Assembly: GCA_023974075.1 (NCBI GenBank) | Contig: CM043791.1 | Span: 22,036,546 to 22,100,545 of the forward strand | Source: Chaenocephalus aceratus | Taxonomy: Eukaryota > Chordata > Actinopteri > Perciformes > Channichthyidae | DNA length: 64,000 bases | Reading direction: 5' to 3' | Shown: one piece after another, positions 63,801 to 64,000 of the stretch | Layout: every line of letters begins with the position of its first letter | How positions within the stretch are numbered: position 1 is the stretch's first letter | Notes under the pieces: model-generated | Databases searched by the model: none | Seen by the model: the letters and a program-made list of their open reading frames with translations, nothing else | What the model was told of the DNA's origin: nothing | Translations under genes and position numbers: made by a program

Positions 63801-64000
63801 ATGCAGAATTAAGTCAATTAATGTGTTATTGACTCATAAAAACTCATCATTACTGTATAACTACATGTAGCACTAGCAACGCCTAAACCTAAAAACAGAA
63901 ATACAATGTTGCAGATGTATGAGATGGAGCTAGTAGATGTCAACTACATACCGATCAAAGGGTTTGTTTTTACATTACTCACCTGGAAGGTAGTAAGTCC
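63801..64000. other. window end, nothing recognised
   Basis: Short AT-rich tail beyond the LINE truncation point. Confidence 0.4.

Overview
The window is vertebrate nuclear DNA, most likely from a teleost (probably percomorph) fish. It has spliced genes with GT-AG introns and is crowded with fish-type mobile DNA: DIRS, a Ty3/gypsy chromovirus-type element, L2, Rex3-like and Rex1-like LINEs, many hAT elements, a THAP-domain DNA transposon and a tRNA-derived SINE. One 100-base run of N marks an assembly gap.

Three real protein genes stand out, and they form a conserved block. The cone transducin alpha gene gnat2 (+, 17783-24223, 8 coding exons, 350 aa) lies tail to tail with a Gi alpha gene of gnai3 type (-, 32632-44117, 8 coding exons, 354 aa). 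The orphan receptor gpr61 (-, 55763-57240) follows. The same order and relative orientation (GPR61-GNAI3-GNAT2) is known from human 1p13.3, which supports the gnai3 and gpr61 assignments. Both G-alpha genes have identical exon lengths from exon 2 onward, as expected of an ancient tandem pair. The Gi gene has Ile in place of Cys four residues from its C-terminus. gpr61 has two single-base +1 frameshifts in an otherwise well conserved frame.

Layout. 1-3800: intergenic, with ZNF143-like motifs and a cluster of GACGC/GCGTC words. 3819-5930: a hAT BED-finger fragment followed by a decayed DIRS element. 6180-7270: two MITEs. 7270-11460: mostly unannotated sequence with a tandem repeat and a G-rich patch. 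11464-15402: a nested composite, in which a THAP-domain transposon with long inverted ends carries a hAT inside it and an L2 in its right arm. 17783-24223: gnat2. 26812-29865: a possible integrin-alpha relic broken by a hAT and by a palindromic inverted-repeat element. 32632-44117: gnai3. 45449-52081: a young full-length Ty3/gypsy element with a 1.3-kb hAT in one LTR. 55763-57430: gpr61. 59517-64000: assembly gap, hAT end, unknown retroelement-like ORFs, a 60/45-bp minisatellite and a Rex1-like LINE.

The three cellular genes are unlikely to form an operon-like unit. gnat2 couples cone opsins to phosphodiesterase, gnai3 encodes a Gi subunit, and gpr61 encodes a receptor. No wholly new system is evident. 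The items most worth checking are the Gi C-terminus, the gpr61 frameshifts, the THAP composite and the palindromic element.
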